DNA of 38,745 nucleotides, from positions 1 through 38,745 of the forward strand of contig NZ_QWKI01000136.1 of assembly GCF_009911645.1 (NCBI RefSeq). Direction: 5' to 3'. A program made the translations under genes and the position numbers. Positions 31,380 to 38,155 of this stretch are shown here, in pieces (positions within the stretch are counted from its first letter, which is position 1; every line of letters begins with the position of its first letter). The notes under the pieces were generated by a model, which ran no database searches, had not been told where the DNA came from, and worked only from the letters and a program-made list of their open reading frames with translations. The DNA comes from Pseudoflavonifractor sp. 60. Lineage in GTDB: Bacteria; Bacillota; Clostridia; Oscillospirales; Oscillospiraceae.

Positions 31380-31934
31380 ATGAAAACTACATATTTAATC
31401 TATAAGCAGGTTGATGGTGTTAGGCAGCTTGTAGTTGCTACACGAGAAGAATGGAATGCCATTATGAAAGAAAACAGAGGGCTTCCTATGGAGAAACGCC
31501 GCTGTTTTATGAAGGACTGCTTTGCAGACGGAGACGAACTGGACTGTATGTATATTGAGATGGCCACCACGGAATACCGGGAGTGGAACAGCAAGAACAC
31601 GGTTCACCAGCGGAAAAGGAAAATCGGTACGCTTCACTCGCACCTCTCCCTGGACGCTGGCATCGCTGACACTGATGTTGAATCTCTCCATGAGTGTGTC
31701 CCCTCTGACTTCAATCTTGAACGCCTTGCGATGGACACGGTTTTTATGGGCGAATTGAGGCAGGCACTTAAAACGTGGAAACCTTGGGCGGAAGAGCTGC
31801 TGGAACTCTATCTGGCTGGGGCAAAGCGTTCCTGCACAAATGGTCTGTGCAAGAAATACAAAGTCAGTGATCGGACTATCCAAAGGTGGAAAGATGCCTT
31901 TGAAAAATTTATTTTGAATTTCTTAAAAAAATAA
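31380..31934 (+). CDS. HTH protein resembling a sigma-70-like regulator
   Basis: This is a 184-aa protein. The N-terminal part is mixed and includes two cysteines and an EYREWNSKNTVHQRKRK basic segment. The C-terminal 55 residues (LRQALKTWKPWAEELLELYLAGAKRSCTNGLCKKYKVSDRTIQRWKDAFEKF) form a helix-turn-helix like region 4 of sigma factors. It likely controls element genes. The ATG at 31380 follows the sequestered AAGGAG. It stands alone; the structured RNA candidate begins soon after its stop. Confidence 0.7.
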   Translation: MKTTYLIYKQVDGVRQLVVATREEWNAIMKENRGLPMEKRRCFMKDCFADGDELDCMYIEMATTEYREWNSKNTVHQRKRKIGTLHSHLSLDAGIADTDVESLHECVPSDFNLERLAMDTVFMGELRQALKTWKPWAEELLELYLAGAKRSCTNGLCKKYKVSDRTIQRWKDAFEKFILNFLKK

Positions 31935-31949
31935 TGTCGGTTTGAAGCG

Positions 31950-32490
31950 TTGAAAGTTGTAGTAGGGAGCTGAGAGGGCCACAGGCCCCTCGATGCTCCT
32001 TGACAACCGAATACCCATTCGTCAAGTACATCAGTTCCGATGTGCGAAAGCACGAGCCACCACAACAGGGTACGCCATGAAGCTGGATTGTTGGAGAATT
32101 ATGAACCGTTGAAATAAGGTTCCTCAAACTCCTATCCTAACCACGCTGAGCGAGAACTCCCTTTGTAAGTATCAGGTTGCCCCTGATATGGCGATGACAG
32201 TCGGAATGATAATGGTACTCCCGTCCAGCCACAGTCTCAAACAATGGGGGCGGCTCTGTCAGAACGACAGTTGGGGTGAAACTCCCGTGAGGTGGTGAGC
32301 AGACCACCGCTTGGCGACTTCCCAGGCTTCGGCCTGCACACGGGGTGTCGAGGACAAATAGTGTGCATTACATATCTGACCGTCAACGTGGGGACGGCCA
32401 ATCGCCAGTTTATGATAATAAGTCTCTGGATGGATTGGCGGTCAGGTGTGTTTTGCGCACTGACTGGGAAGTAATGGGTATTTGGCTGCA
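31950..32490 (+). ncRNA. Candidate large structured RNA (possible HEARO/omega-RNA-like)
   Basis: No ORF fits in this stretch, yet it is packed with paired segments. These include GGAGC-GAGGGCC/GGCCCCTC-GCTCC (31966-31999), GTGC-GAAA-GCAC (32042-32053), TATCAGG/CCTGATA (32170-32188), CTGTC/GACAG (32256-32270), GGTGGT/ACCACC (32291-32308) and CAGGC-TTCG-GCCTG (32323-32336). A nested 3' arm has AGTGTGCA/TGCGCACT (32360-32461) around TGACCG/CGGTCA and CCAATC/GATTGG. Stable GNRA and UUCG loops indicate a real RNA. The 3' third recalls HEARO (IscB omega-RNA) sequences from memory; the size also suits ROOL-type RNAs. No IscB gene is in the window. The boundaries are approximate. Confidence 0.55.
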
Positions 32491-32522
32491 AGGGCAAATC
32501 ACATAAAAGTGAGGTGTCCTTT

Positions 32523-33119
32523 ATGAAAAGGGAACGGCCAGACGAGGTGCTGCGCGGCCAGATGTACTATGCCAATTTAGACCCGGTGATCGGCTCTGAG
32601 CAAGGAGGGACGCGGCCCGTCCTTGTCATCCAGAACAATGTGGGGAATTCTTTCAGCCCCACCATCATCATCGCGCCCATCACCACCAGAGTGAAGAAAC
32701 TCCGCCAGCCGACCCACATCGGCATCCCGCCGTTCTTCGGCCTTCCGCAGAGTTCGATGGCTATGCTGGAGCAGATCAGAACGATTGATAAGAGCAGGCT
32801 GGGCGACTATGTGGGATGCTTGGACGATGATGTGATGGACTACATCGACGAGGCCCTCGGCATCAGTGTTGGCCTGCAAGACCCCGGCGAGAAAACGCAG
32901 GAACGGCCCGCTGATAAACCGCAGGATGATGTGCCTGCTGAAATGGTGCTGACGCTCTGTGGCACCTGCCTCAAACAGTTTATTTACTCACCTGAACACA
33001 TTGTCAGGCGGATCGACCGCACCCAAACGAAAGAACCTTGTATGTACTGCCACGTCCGGGACGGCTACGATTATCGCATCGTCCACAAGAAAAAGCGCCT
33101 GGGCGATGATAGATATTAA
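32523..33119 (+). CDS. MazF/PemK-family toxin with C-terminal zinc-knuckle extension
   Basis: This is a 198-aa protein. Residues 8-115 are a MazF/PemK endoribonuclease fold (RGQMYYANLDPVIGSEQGGTRPVLVIQNN, IIIAPITTR, LEQIRTIDKSRL). A linker of 25 residues leads to an extension with two cysteine pairs (LCGTC, CMYCHVRDGYDY) that could bind zinc. No antitoxin gene is adjacent upstream: the preceding 580 bp is the structured RNA candidate. The short HTH gene after it is excisionase-like. GAGGTG precedes the ATG at 32523. The toxin may be tamed by its extension, or act as an RNA-processing regulator. Confidence 0.88.
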   Translation: MKRERPDEVLRGQMYYANLDPVIGSEQGGTRPVLVIQNNVGNSFSPTIIIAPITTRVKKLRQPTHIGIPPFFGLPQSSMAMLEQIRTIDKSRLGDYVGCLDDDVMDYIDEALGISVGLQDPGEKTQERPADKPQDDVPAEMVLTLCGTCLKQFIYSPEHIVRRIDRTQTKEPCMYCHVRDGYDYRIVHKKKRLGDDRY

Positions 33120-33131
33120 GGAGGTGCGGGC

Positions 33132-33371
33132 ATGACTGATGAATTGATAGAGCAGCGCTTGGCAGAACTCAACACCCGTAATACAGAACACCCCCCTGCT
33201 TCTGGCAACGAAAAACGGGCCTACTCCGTAGACGATATTATGGCTATCTTGGATATTAGCCGGTCGTCCGCTTATATCCTTATCAAGAAAAATCTCTTTC
33301 GGAGCGTCAAGATTGGAAACCAGCTCCGTATCTCTAAAGCCAGCTTTGATGAATGGCTGGACAAAGGGTGA
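33132..33371 (+). CDS. Excisionase-like HTH protein
   Basis: This 79-aa protein has a winged-helix DNA-binding domain of the excisionase/MerR type in residues 28-76 (YSVDDIMAILDISRSSAYILIKKNLFRSVKIGNQLRISKASFDEWL). It follows the MazF-like gene by 12 bp with an AAGGAGGTG site in the gap, so they are co-transcribed. It may be the recombination directionality factor or the co-regulator of the toxin. Confidence 0.85.
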   Translation: MTDELIEQRLAELNTRNTEHPPASGNEKRAYSVDDIMAILDISRSSAYILIKKNLFRSVKIGNQLRISKASFDEWLDKG

Positions 33372-33440
33372 TTGTCAAATGTACAATTTCAGATAGGCCC
33401 GCACAATCGCACATTTGAGTAAAGTGAACCTCCCCGCTAC

Positions 33441-33472
33441 AATGTAGTCAAGGCAAAAGCCTTGGCTACATT
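33441..33472 (+). repeat. 14-bp hairpin between the two excisionase-like genes
   Basis: AATGTAGTCAAGGC (33441-33454), loop AAAA and GCCTTGGCTACATT (33459-33472) pair with one G-U pair. There is no T-run. The preceding part of the gap also has CAAATGT/ACATTTG (33376-33417). Either could be an attenuator or a DNA site for the excisionase. Confidence 0.55.
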
Positions 33473-33537
33473 GGCAAGCTACATATTCTGTCAGCCAATA
33501 AACCGGGGCACAAAATCTACATAGGAGGTACTTCTGC

Positions 33538-34134
33538 ATGGAAAAAACCAGCATCTCTGTTCCTGAAATGCGGAGGCTGCTCGGCATGAAAAAGGTCGAG
33601 GCATACTGGCTTGTAAAACAAGGACGTTTCAAAGTTATCCTTGTTGGCGGCAAAATGCGTATCATGCTGGACAGCTTTGAGGAATGGTACGGCAGGCAGT
33701 TTCGCTATAAAAAGGTCAACGGGCCTGAACCGGGCCAACTGCTTCCTGCGTCCTTGACCGTCCCGGAAGCGGCTGACATCTTGGGTCTGAATCCCAGCTC
33801 TGTCTACGAACTGATAAAGAACCATGCACCCTTTGAGATCTTCAAGGTCGATGGGCAGACCCGCATCCTGAAAGAAAATTTTGAAGCGTGGTATCAGGGA
33901 CAGTCCCACTATAAGAAACCGGAGGACACAGCGCCACAGGAACTTTTGGACGCCACCTTATCGGTAAGCGATGTTGCGAAGCTGCTGGGCATACACCGCA
34001 ACAGTGTTTATAACATGGTAAACAAACGCCATTTATTTGCCACAGTTAAGGCAAACGACAAAATCCGCATTTACAAGGACAGTTTTGAATCGTGGTACAA
34101 GTCCCAAAACCGCTACACCAAAATTACTGGCTGA
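33538..34134 (+). CDS. Triple excisionase-domain DNA-binding protein
   Basis: This 198-aa protein is made of three tandem copies of one winged-helix unit, at about residues 5-58, 72-126 and 140-194. Each copy has an S/T-V-x-E/D helix pair and ends with SFEEWYGRQFRYKK, NFEAWYQGQSHYKK or SFESWYKSQNRYTK. It probably binds three spaced sites and could bend attachment-site DNA as a directionality factor. AGGAGG precedes the ATG, and the integrase starts 15 bp after its stop. Confidence 0.88.
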   Translation: MEKTSISVPEMRRLLGMKKVEAYWLVKQGRFKVILVGGKMRIMLDSFEEWYGRQFRYKKVNGPEPGQLLPASLTVPEAADILGLNPSSVYELIKNHAPFEIFKVDGQTRILKENFEAWYQGQSHYKKPEDTAPQELLDATLSVSDVAKLLGIHRNSVYNMVNKRHLFATVKANDKIRIYKDSFESWYKSQNRYTKITG

Positions 34135-34148
34135 AAGGAGGAACCACT

Positions 34149-35564
34149 GTGGCGTCTATCATCAAGCGCAAAACCAAGTATTCCGTTGTCTACACCTACA
34201 CGGACAGCAACGGTGCCAAACGCCAGAAATGGGAAACTTGCGGCTCCCATGCGGAAGCCAAAAAGCGCAAAGCAGAAATTGAGCATCAGATCGACACCGG
34301 CGTGTTCATCCCGCCCAGCGCCGATACTCTGTCCGACTTCCTGGATGAGTATGTGTCTCTCTATGGTGTCAGCACATGGACACCCTCCACCTTTGATGGG
34401 CATAAGGCTTTGATCGACAACTACATCAAACCCATTGTCGGGGATGTAAAGCTCGATGACATCAGCCCCCGGATGATAACCAAATTCTACAAAGACCTCC
34501 AAACCGTGAAAGCGGTTCCCCGGTACGGACATCCCGACGGTGAGTTTGTCTCTCCCAGCACAATACGGGAGATACACAAACTTCTACGGAACGCATTTAA
34601 TCAGGCAGTAAAGTGGGAGATGCTGGCAAGAAATCCGGCGCAGAACGCCACGGTTCCCAAGGTCGAAAAACATGAACGGGATATTTGGGACGCTCAGACA
34701 CTGATGAAAGCGTTATCTCTGTGTGACGACCCATTCCTCTCCCTGGCGATCAATCTGGCCTTTGCCTGTTCCCTGCGCATGGGAGAGCTATTGGGCCTCA
34801 CATGGAGCTGTGTCGATATTAGCCAGGACAGTATCGACCATGACTGTGCCTATATCTACATTGACAAGGAGCTTCAGCGGATTTCCAGGGAATCTCTGGC
34901 TCAACTCGGGGAAAAGGGTATCATGTTCAAGTTTCCCACGATACGGGGGTGCAACTCCACCGTACTGACTCTGAAAGAACCGAAAACCAGGACAAGTGTG
35001 CGAAAGGTGTTTCTTCCCAAAGCGGTGGCTGAAATGCTGGTAGAGCGCAAGAAAACGGTCGATGAGCTGAAAGAACTACTGGGGGATGAATACAGAGATT
35101 ATGACCTTGTATTCGCCAGCACCCAGGGAACGCCCACAGAATCAAACTTTATTAACCGGGCGTTTAGCAAGCTCATTAAGGACAATAATCTCCCCAAGGT
35201 AGTCTTTCACAGTCTCCGCCACACCAGCACGACCTACAAGCTCAAACTCAGCGGCGGCGACATCAAGGCCGTCCAAGGCGACACCGGCCATGCACAGGCC
35301 ACGATGGTGACGGAACGGTATGCCCACATCCTGGACGATGATCGCCGTGTAAACGCCGCAAGGTTCCAGAAAGAGTTTTATGGGGGAGGAAGTACAACGG
35401 AAACCACAGCGGCGGTCGAGGCTCCCAGGGAACAACAGGCCCCAGCATCCGACCCACTTCAAAATCTTGACGCAGTAGCCAAACAGCAGCTGCTTCTCAA
35501 ACTCCTTACAGAATCCTCGGATATGGCAGCGCTGTTGACAGCTCTCGCCGGTAGAAACGCATAA
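34149..35564 (+). CDS. int: Tyrosine recombinase/integrase of the ICE
   Basis: This is a 471-aa phage-type integrase. An N-terminal arm-binding domain (residues 1-50, YSVVYTYTDSNGAKRQKWETC) is followed by a core-binding domain (60-170). The catalytic residues are R210 (SLRMGEL), H354-x-x-R357 (HSLRH), H381 (GHAQ) and Y391 (ERYAHIL). The C-terminal 60 residues are a low-complexity Q/A-rich tail. GTG at 34149 follows AAGGAGG by 7 bases. It is 1.5 kb from the tRNA-fragment end of the element and reads toward it, with a HipA-like gene between. Confidence 0.95.
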   Translation: MASIIKRKTKYSVVYTYTDSNGAKRQKWETCGSHAEAKKRKAEIEHQIDTGVFIPPSADTLSDFLDEYVSLYGVSTWTPSTFDGHKALIDNYIKPIVGDVKLDDISPRMITKFYKDLQTVKAVPRYGHPDGEFVSPSTIREIHKLLRNAFNQAVKWEMLARNPAQNATVPKVEKHERDIWDAQTLMKALSLCDDPFLSLAINLAFACSLRMGELLGLTWSCVDISQDSIDHDCAYIYIDKELQRISRESLAQLGEKGIMFKFPTIRGCNSTVLTLKEPKTRTSVRKVFLPKAVAEMLVERKKTVDELKELLGDEYRDYDLVFASTQGTPTESNFINRAFSKLIKDNNLPKVVFHSLRHTSTTYKLKLSGGDIKAVQGDTGHAQATMVTERYAHILDDDRRVNAARFQKEFYGGGSTTETTAAVEAPREQQAPASDPLQNLDAVAKQQLLLKLLTESSDMAALLTALAGRNA

Positions 35565-35570
35565 ATGCCA

Positions 35571-35606
35571 ACGGGCAGGAATGATAACCATTCCTGTCCG
35601 TTTTTC
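35571..35606 (+). terminator. Intrinsic terminator after int
   Basis: ACGGGCAGGAATG (35571-35583) and CATTCCTGTCCGT (35589-35601) pair with one G-U pair and loop ATAAC, followed by TTTTTC. Confidence 0.88.
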
Positions 35607-35634
35607 TATACATAGAAACATCAGTCTGCGCCGC

Positions 35635-35663
35635 TTGCCTGATATTGATTTCTATGGTAAAAT
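35635..35663 (+). promoter_or_regulatory. Promoter of the HipA-like gene
   Basis: TTGCCT (35635-35640), 17 bp and TAAAAT (35658-35663) precede an AAAGGAGG site and the ATG at 35703. Confidence 0.55.
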
Positions 35664-35702
35664 AGCATTAACTTTTACTGATTGCATGGAAAGGAGGTTC
35701 CC

Positions 35703-36893
35703 ATGAGCGACATTTATAGTCTGCGCCTTTACGATACCGAGCTGATACGTTTCTCTTTGGAGAAGCGGGGGCTGGACGGCCTCGTTGCCGAGGTCCTCTC
35801 CGTGCGGGAAGAATACGCTCCGCTTATGCCTCTGGATTTAGAGCGGACCAGCGAGGGGATCATCCGCTGGCTCGGCAGGAGGGTCATTCCCAAAAACCGC
35901 ACTTTTGTGGATCAGATACTCAAAACTTTGAATTTGAGCCACAACGATACCAAGGGAATCATTGATGTTTGTAAAGGCCTGTCTCTGAACGACAGCTATT
36001 GGGTCGTCCCGGATAGCTTTGAGGGAACATTCGAGGCGTATAACCTCTATGAGAACCGCTTCTCTGAAATTCTGGCGTTGGTAGCCTATACCGGCGCAGG
36101 CCGGAGCCATGAGGCGTTTACTACCTCCCCCGAGTTGACTACCAGCGGTATGCTTCCCAAAGCATGGCGGCTGATCGAGGGCGATGGCATCTATCTTTAC
36201 AAGGGTGGAACAAGCGGCGCTTCCAATAGTGGGCGGGAGCCATATTGTGAAGCCTACGCTTCTCAGATTGCCGCTGTCATGGGCCTTAATGCGGTGCATT
36301 ATGATCTGGAAAACTGGAAGGGCATCACCGCTTCCAAATGCCGGCTGTTTACCGACATTAACACAGCCTTCATTCCCATTGGGCGCATTGTGCAGACTGG
36401 CGGCATCCAGGCTTGCCTTGACTACTATGATGCCTTGGGTGGGGTGTTTGGAGAGCAGCTGCGGAGTATGCTGGTATTTGACGCGCTGATTTATAACGAG
36501 GACAGACACTTTGGAAACTTTGGCCTGCTGCGGAACAACCACACCGGACAGATTATCGCTCCAGCCCCCATTTTTGACAACGGCTTGTCCCTGATGGCCT
36601 TTGCGGGCAAGGATGACCTTGACAGCTTCTCTCACTTTGAAGCCTATGCAAAAATGCGGACAAATCCCTATCAGGTATCCTACGAGGACATCTGCCATGC
36701 GGTGATGGGGCCAGTTCAGAAGGCCCAGCTTCGCCGTATGATTGGCTTCAAATTCCACCGCTATCCTGCTGGAATGGTCACAGACACCCATCTGGACTAT
36801 CTGGAAAAACTGTTGGAAGATCGTGTTCAGGATCTTTTGAACATCCCTTCCCGGAAACAACAAAAAGGCAGCAGAGAACAGGGTACACGATAA
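35703..36893 (+). CDS. HipA-like serine/threonine kinase
   Basis: This 396-aa protein has a C-terminal HipA kinase fold. The catalytic segment is NEDRHFGNFGLLRNN (like the HipA D-R-H...N loop) and the metal-binding segment is APIFDNGLSL. A glycine-containing stretch LYKGGTSGASNSGREPYCEAYASQIA is the nucleotide-binding part. The first 110 residues differ from HipA and lack the HipB-binding N-subdomain. There is no HipB-like HTH gene next to it, so it is closer in form to stand-alone kinases such as CtkA. It has its own promoter and lies between int and the attachment site, a position for cargo that stabilises the element. Confidence 0.8.
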   Translation: MSDIYSLRLYDTELIRFSLEKRGLDGLVAEVLSVREEYAPLMPLDLERTSEGIIRWLGRRVIPKNRTFVDQILKTLNLSHNDTKGIIDVCKGLSLNDSYWVVPDSFEGTFEAYNLYENRFSEILALVAYTGAGRSHEAFTTSPELTTSGMLPKAWRLIEGDGIYLYKGGTSGASNSGREPYCEAYASQIAAVMGLNAVHYDLENWKGITASKCRLFTDINTAFIPIGRIVQTGGIQACLDYYDALGGVFGEQLRSMLVFDALIYNEDRHFGNFGLLRNNHTGQIIAPAPIFDNGLSLMAFAGKDDLDSFSHFEAYAKMRTNPYQVSYEDICHAVMGPVQKAQLRRMIGFKFHRYPAGMVTDTHLDYLEKLLEDRVQDLLNIPSRKQQKGSREQGTR

Positions 36894-36960
36894 TCAAGAG
36901 CCACTTTTTTGCGCACTTGAAATGAATCGAACTCTGAACCATCAAGCGATTTTTCGCCCC

Positions 36961-37012
36961 CTTGCTAATCGCTTGCTAATTGCGGCCCTGAAAAATGGCC
37001 GTGATTAGCAAG
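36961..37012. repeat. CTTGCTAAT repeats, candidate integrase arm sites
   Basis: CTTGCTAAT occurs at 36961-36969 and 36972-36980, and inverted as ATTAGCAAG at 37004-37012. They lie 100-150 bp from the att core inside the element, where arm-type sites of tyrosine integrases are found. Related TGCTAAT words at about 37289 and 37309 lie outside the element end. Confidence 0.5.
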
Positions 37013-37060
37013 AAACCGTGGCAAATCGTGGGGGATGAAATTTGAAAAAAGTGAGTGTTT

Positions 37061-37103
37061 GCAAGGCTTTGCGGTGGTTTGTGAGTAACCGCCGCAAGCC
37101 TGC
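37061..37103. repeat. Long imperfect inverted repeat beside the att core
   Basis: GCAAGGCTTTGCGGTGGTT (37061-37079) and AACCGCCGCAAGCCTGC (37087-37103) pair over 17 positions with two single-base bulges and one G-T pair around a 7-nt loop. It ends 8 bp before the tRNA-derived core. Confidence 0.6.
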
Positions 37104-37111
37104 GGAATCTA

Positions 37112-37156
37112 CTCCTAAGCAGTAGGCCGCTGGTTCGAGCCCAGTTCGGGGTGCCA
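37112..37156 (+). other. Attachment-site core: tRNA 3' end, probably tRNA-Arg(CCU)
   Basis: The segment reads as the 3' part of a tRNA: anticodon loop CTCCTAA (anticodon CCT), 3' anticodon stem GCAGT, variable region AGGCC, T arm GCTGG-TTCGAGC-CCAGT, acceptor strand TCGGGGT, discriminator G and CCA. The bases just before the loop (ATCTA) do not pair with the 3' stem, and no 5' half exists upstream, so the tRNA is incomplete and the recombination point is at or near the anticodon loop. This is the copy left at one end when an ICE integrates into a tRNA gene. Confidence 0.75.
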
Positions 37157-37192
37157 AAGTGCTGGAATTTCCAAAATTTCAGCACTTTTCTT
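37157..37192 (+). terminator. Terminator just after the tRNA fragment
   Basis: AAGTGCTG (37157-37164) and CAGCACTT (37180-37187) form a stem followed by TTCTTTG. It is most simply the original terminator of the tRNA gene now separated from it. Confidence 0.7.
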
Positions 37193-37415
37193 TGTAAATA
37201 GTTCGGAGTGATGCCTGATAGCAGGAAAGAAAAAATTGGATGCGAAGAAGTTTTGTCCTCTGAGGAATAGAACGATTTTTGGGAAACTGCTAATGAAAAT
37301 GGAGCTTTTGCTAATTTGGCGTTTCGTGTCGTCTGATGCATTTCCAAGTCCTATTAGCGTATTTGACAAGGGTATAATAACACGACACTTAAAGAATGGA
37401 GCCAACCTACACCAG

Positions 37416-37453
37416 ACCGCCGCCATTGGGTGAAACTCAAAGCGGCGGTTTTT
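37416..37453 (+). terminator. Intrinsic terminator in the flank
   Basis: ACCGCCGC (37416-37423) and GCGGCGGT (37442-37449) form an 8-bp GC stem with an 18-nt loop, followed by TTTTTC. No gene that it serves is visible upstream. Confidence 0.65.
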
Positions 37454-37462
37454 CAGCGATAT

Positions 37463-37526
37463 GGCCGGAACCTGCTGGGGGCCGCCCTGTTTTGGTTATC
37501 AAGGCGGCCCCCAGCAGACCCCGGCC
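37463..37526. repeat. 64-bp inverted repeat, nearly all paired
   Basis: A perfect 15-bp stem (37472-37486 with 37503-37517) lies inside GGCCGG/CCGGCC, with a 16-nt centre. The right side lacks a T-run. It could be a transcription barrier, an RNA-stability element or a REP-like repeat. Confidence 0.65.
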
Positions 37527-37565
37527 ATTCTATCCGAAAACTTAAAATAATTGCATAGTGACTTC

Positions 37566-37584
37566 GAGACATTTTGTCCCAAAG
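37566..37584. repeat. Palindromic site GAGACA-TTT-TGTCCCAAAG, copy 1
   Basis: This 19-bp site has a GACA/TGTC inverted core. A copy differing only in its three central bases (AAA instead of TTT) is at 38156-38174. The two flank the XRE membrane gene, so they may be its operators. Confidence 0.5.
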
Positions 37585-37735
37585 GCACAGTTGAACGACA
37601 AAAGAAAAAGTGATAATTTTCTTCTAATTTTGCTTTAGCAACCTGCTTGCAACCCAAAGTTGCGCGATACTTGGTGGATGTTATCTACGGTCTATGCTAT
37701 ACTGATGCCATCAAAAGAAAGGAGCACATTGATTT

Positions 37736-38077
37736 ATGCAAACAAATTTTATCCTTGTATTGGTAATCGGTATCCCCCTTTTCGCCGCCTTTGTCTACCT
37801 TGTTGTTCTTCTGGTACGCGCTCTTTTGAAGTATATACGCTCCAAAGATGTGCGTGAGGAAAAGCAGGCAACAAAGGTTTCCTTAGGGGAGGCCATCAAG
37901 GCTAACCGTCTACGCTGTCAAATGACCCAGAAATTTGTTGCGGAGACAATAGGAGTTAGCAGACAGGCTGTTTCCAAGTGGGAAAGCGGCGCATCCGACC
38001 CCAGCACCAGTAACTTGATTGCGTTGGCAAAACTGTTTGGGATTTCCCCGGAAGAATTGTTACATGATGTTAAATAG
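37736..38077 (+). CDS. Membrane-anchored XRE regulator
   Basis: This is a 113-aa protein. One membrane helix (about residues 5-31, ILVLVIGIPLFAAFVYLVVLLVRAL) is followed by a basic linker and an HTH-XRE domain (47-108: LGEAIKANRLRCQMTQKFVAETIGVSRQAVSKWESG). Most such regulators have the HTH at the N-terminus; here the membrane part comes first, holding the DNA-binding domain near the membrane. AAAGGAG at 37718-37724 lies 11 bases before the ATG. A strong terminator follows. It is probably a chromosomal gene. Confidence 0.85.
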   Translation: MQTNFILVLVIGIPLFAAFVYLVVLLVRALLKYIRSKDVREEKQATKVSLGEAIKANRLRCQMTQKFVAETIGVSRQAVSKWESGASDPSTSNLIALAKLFGISPEELLHDVK

Positions 38078-38116
38078 CATTAACCATTTTCTGCGCTGGT
38101 GGAGCGGTGACTTGCT

Positions 38117-38148
38117 GGGGAGCGATGTTGTATCGCTCCCCGTTTTTT
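38117..38148 (+). terminator. Intrinsic terminator after the XRE membrane gene
   Basis: GGGGAGCGAT (38117-38126) and ATCGCTCCCC (38132-38141) are a perfect 10-bp stem with loop GTTGT, followed by GTTTTTT. Confidence 0.9.
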
Positions 38149-38155
38149 GCACTTT

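Larger units (their letters stand above)
1..37156 (+). mobile_element. Tn1549-like integrative and conjugative element, left end outside window
   Basis: The gene order (helicase, DUF3848, toprim protein, ParM, MobC, relaxase, PcfB-like, ArdC-like, VirD4, VirB6-like, PrgI, VirB4, CHAP hydrolase) is that of Tn1549-family elements of gut Clostridia. At the right it carries excisionase-like genes and a tyrosine integrase, and it ends in a tRNA 3'-end fragment at 37112-37156. Between these lies accessory cargo: a defence-like operon, an ImmR/ImmA-like switch, a MazF toxin and a HipA-like kinase. The left boundary is not in the window. The right boundary is inferred from the tRNA fragment, because its 5' side does not continue a tRNA fold. 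Confidence 0.85.
37193..37735. other. Intergenic flank with two strong hairpins, no gene seen
   Basis: No convincing coding region is present. A terminator-type hairpin ACCGCCGC/GCGGCGGT (37416-37423, 37442-37449) ends in TTTTTC. A second, very stable inverted repeat CTGCTGGGGGCCGCC/GGCGGCCCCCAGCAG (37472-37486, 37503-37517) is enclosed by GGCCGG/CCGGCC (37463-37468, 37521-37526). A possible -10 TATACT for the next gene is at 37698-37703. Confidence 0.6.

Noticed and set aside
31950..33119. Type III (ToxIN-like) toxin-antitoxin with RNA antitoxin
   Set aside because: The protein is a MazF/PemK type, not ToxN-like by its motifs, and the RNA region has no tandem repeats before a terminator. 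Kept only as a general idea of RNA control.
1842..33417. Shared 14-mer CAATCGCACATTTG at 1842-1855 and 33404-33417
   Set aside because: In a window of this size a few exact 14-base matches are expected by chance, and the flanks do not match.
37061..37156. Complete tRNA gene at the right end
   Set aside because: No 5' acceptor strand or D arm is present and the 5' side of the anticodon stem does not pair; only the 3' part from the anticodon loop is tRNA-like.
37236..37433. Possible 65-aa gene after the tRNA fragment
   Set aside because: No ribosome site or recognisable feature, and its end overlaps a terminator hairpin.
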